From Oscillospiraceae bacterium (GTDB lineage: Bacteria; Bacillota_A; Clostridia; Oscillospirales; Oscillospiraceae), in NCBI GenBank assembly GCA_017415945.1, contig JAFQDR010000152.1, positions 1 through 6,275 on the forward strand: a stretch of DNA of 6,275 bases, written 5' to 3'. This document shows positions 4,879 through 6,275 of the stretch, piece after piece. The position numbers and the translations under genes were made by a program. Positions within the stretch are counted from its first letter, which is position 1. The number at the start of each line of letters is the position of its first letter. The notes under the pieces were generated by a model. The model saw only the letters and a program-made list of their open reading frames with translations, was not told where the DNA came from and searched no databases.

Positions 4879-5674
4879 ATTTCTTTTTCAATTCAGCAAT
4901 TGCTGCATAGTGCAAGACATCAAACTCGTTAGGTGCAATTTTTTCTAACAGGGTCAGATGTTCTTGTTCCCAGCTTTTGATTTCAGTTTGTGTAAGAGAT
5001 GCGCCCACTCCACGACATGCCTTCATTCTTCCGTGCCAGCTTTCACGTGTGAAATGTACATTTAACGTGTATTCCTCGTGATACGCATATTCAAAATTTT
5101 CTATATAGCAGTCAGGAATGTGTATCGGATGCTTGGTTTCACCGGCGCCGCTCCAATTCGGACTGTACTTAAGCACCAGTTTCTCACTTGCACCCGCAAT
5201 TTTATCCTCGAAAGGTAGCCATGCCATATAGAGAACAACAATTCGACCATTCAGTTTTAACATACGGTAAAGCTTCGGCATAATTTTTTCGTGATCGAAA
5301 TACCAAAAGCATTGGCAAGCTGTAATCACATCAAAGGAGTCATCGGAAAAATCCAGCGCCTCAGCCGACATAGCGTAATAGTCAATATCCATACCTGCGG
5401 ACAATTTCTTTGCCTGCTCAATTTGATTTTCCGAAATATCCGTTCCTGTCCATTTTGCACCGTAACGATACATATTCCTTGGGATAACACCTGTTCCCGT
5501 TCCTATGTCAAGCACCCTTTGTCCGTTCAAACAAAGATTTCGATTTATAATTTTATCGTAAAATTCTTGCGGATAAATATCGCGGTATTTGGCATAGTCA
5601 ACTGATGTTTTTCCCCAGTCAAAGGCTTTTCCGCCATCTACCTTTTTATCTATGATTTCCATTGATTTCACCAT
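4877..5674 (-). CDS. Class I SAM-dependent methyltransferase
   Basis: A soluble Rossmann-fold methyltransferase of 265 residues, of the Methyltransf_11/25 type. Motif I is VLDIGTGTGVIPRNM (54-68), which binds the SAM glycines. GTDISENQIEQAKK (77-90) carries Asp79 for the ribose hydroxyls. SAEALDFSDDSFDVITACQCFWYFD (103-127) covers motifs III and IV, and LYRMLKLNGRIVVLYM (135-150) is the post-IV strand. The C-terminal 110 residues, about 155-265, would shape the acceptor site; the substrate is unknown. The ATG at 5674 has no good ribosome site. The internal ATG at 5662 (MEIIDKKVDGGKAFDWG) has a weak GGTGA and may be the true start. A strong promoter and AGGAGG lie upstream but are separated from the gene by half of the inter-gene repeat. 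It is probably transcribed together with the 122-residue gene. Confidence 0.92.
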   Translation of the reverse strand: MVKSMEIIDKKVDGGKAFDWGKTSVDYAKYRDIYPQEFYDKIINRNLCLNGQRVLDIGTGTGVIPRNMYRYGAKWTGTDISENQIEQAKKLSAGMDIDYYAMSAEALDFSDDSFDVITACQCFWYFDHEKIMPKLYRMLKLNGRIVVLYMAWLPFEDKIAGASEKLVLKYSPNWSGAGETKHPIHIPDCYIENFEYAYHEEYTLNVHFTRESWHGRMKACRGVGASLTQTEIKSWEQEHLTLLEKIAPNEFDVLHYAAIAELKKK

Positions 5675-5675
5675 T

Positions 5676-5689
5676 ACAAATTCTTATTT
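5676..5689 (-). repeat. Half copy of the inter-gene repeat (right half), before the methyltransferase gene
   Basis: ACAAATTCTTATTT on the + strand is identical to 4389-4402, the right half of copy 1 in gene sense. The left half is absent. It sits two bases before the ATG at 5674 and directly after the promoter and AGGAGG. Confidence 0.5.
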
Positions 5690-5699
5690 ATCGGTCCAT
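5688..5699 (-). other. Three-codon leader reading frame (M-D-R-stop)
   Basis: ATG-GAC-CGA-TAA lies four bases after AGGAGG (5704-5709). It is either a short leader peptide or the stump of a former gene start whose coding sequence was replaced at the half repeat that begins inside its stop codon. Translation of it could help ribosomes re-initiate on the methyltransferase 13 bases later. This is inferred from position only. Confidence 0.35.
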
Positions 5700-5711
5700 C
5701 CAACCTCCTAT

Positions 5712-5740
5712 ATTATACCACATCCCATCACTATTTTCAA
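5712..5740 (-). promoter_or_regulatory. Sigma-A promoter upstream of the methyltransferase
   Basis: Minus-strand -35 TTGAAA (5735-5740) and -10 TATAAT (5712-5717) are 17 bases apart, near consensus. The start point would be about 5705-5709, so the strong AGGAGG at 5704-5709 lies at the very 5' end of the message. That is an odd arrangement and suggests the true start is slightly further upstream. Confidence 0.75.
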
Positions 5741-5747
5741 TAGATTA

Positions 5748-5782
5748 GAGGTTACAGATTTCAAAAAGAAACCTGCAACCTC
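5748..5782 (-). terminator. Hairpin after the interrupted gene, possible weak terminator
   Basis: As minus-strand RNA, 5768-5782 pairs with 5748-5762 over 15 bp including two G-U pairs, around the loop UUUUU. On the + strand the same positions would be A-C mismatches, which points to function on the minus strand. It starts eight bases after the TAA of the gene at 5790. No clear T-run follows, so termination would be weak. Confidence 0.5.
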
Positions 5783-5789
5783 AATCGTC

Positions 5790-6275
5790 TTACATTGTCA
5801 TATTCACATCTTCCGTGCCTGCATCCTCATAGGGAGTATCCCAATCTGTTTCGTAGATCTGTGGTTCAGCCTGAATCTCAAGGGGACAATAGAACTTCAT
5901 TTCCTGTGTGGGCTTGGCGGTTACCGTGAAATCTGCCTGACCTGTAATTCCGAGGTAGTGGTCACGAACCTCTACAAGATCTTCACGTCTGTCAAGCATT
6001 TCTGCCACCGTTCGAATCATCAGAACTCACAAATCTTCATCGCCGAGCATATCTTCAAAAATGAAGTGCTTCTGACCTGTGTGAGCAAGCTCTGCGATTC
6101 GGTCAGCCATAGCTTTCAGCTCTGCATGGAGCTGATGTTCTCCGGCAGTAATGTCATTCGCCTCAACGATTGCTCTTGCATACGAAATGAACTGTGACTT
6201 CCGAGCGTAGTCTGAACCCTCGGCTTCCACAAGGATTCCATCGCTGCCGTTGGCATCAAGGAAGAGAATGCAGTG
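5790..6275 (-). pseudogene. 3' part of an uncharacterised gene interrupted by one in-frame TGA
   Basis: The frame is open from the window edge, reading HCILFLDANGSDGILVEAEG and then SDYARKSQFISYARAIVEAN, down to TGA at 6027-6029. It continues in the same frame as VLMIRTVAEMLDRREDLVEV, then a region containing FTVTAKPTQEMKFYCPLEIQ, to TAA at 5790-5792. Both parts have ordinary protein composition, and the residues on either side of the TGA read as one helical linker, so this is most likely a single gene with a nonsense mutation. The style (GILVEAEGSDYAR, FYCPLEIQ) resembles small uncharacterised proteins often seen on Firmicute conjugative elements, but that is recollection, not a match. Two separate genes are possible: an ATG lies six bases after the TGA, though without a good ribosome site. 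Confidence 0.65.

Noticed and set aside
6027..6029. TGA read as tryptophan or selenocysteine
   Set aside because: All tryptophans in the other genes use TGG, no TGA occurs inside the intact genes, and no selenocysteine insertion hairpin is evident after the codon.
5652..6197. A + strand open frame of 181 codons
   Set aside because: It is antisense to the interrupted gene and covers a promoter and hairpin used on the minus strand.

Overview
The window looks like chromosomal DNA from a fibre-degrading Ruminococcus or a close relative (Oscillospiraceae, gut or rumen). The main evidence is a secreted, dockerin-bearing glycoside hydrolase whose dockerin is of the type found in Ruminococcus cellulosomes. 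Consensus sigma-A promoters, strong GGAGG ribosome sites and Rho-independent terminators fit a low-to-moderate GC Firmicute.

Layout. 1-237 (+) is the 3' end of a probable LysR-type regulator, closed by a strong terminator (251-304). 306-2693 (-) encodes a 795-residue exported protein with a GH8 domain, a two-repeat dockerin and a parallel beta-helix. Its promoter is near-perfect and has an operator-like palindrome over the -10 box. 2810-3233 has no convincing gene but is dense in inverted repeats, several mutually exclusive, and ends in a minus-strand terminator: a candidate structured RNA or dispersed non-coding repeat. 3234-3776 is a scar: a terminator, a possible SSB C-terminal tail, and a broken 5-methylcytosine DNA methyltransferase with a 66-bp insertion and no C-terminal half.

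3842-5740 (-) is the most unusual part. Three independent small genes follow one another: a class I SAM methyltransferase, a 122-residue conserved-looking protein of unknown function, and a Nudix hydrolase. Each is followed within about 20 bases of its stop codon by a copy of the same repeat. The two internal copies are 39 bp and 37/39 identical. Upstream of the first gene only the right half of the repeat is present, and after the last gene only the left half. This is the arrangement expected if gene-plus-repeat units were joined by site-specific recombination, as in an integron, but the repeat is not a standard attC site and no recombinase lies in the window.

5790-6275 (-) is the 3' part of a gene that runs off the window. 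A single in-frame TGA splits it. It resembles uncharacterised proteins often carried on Firmicute mobile elements, so the stretch from 2.8 to 6.3 kb reads as accessory DNA next to a core cellulosome gene.
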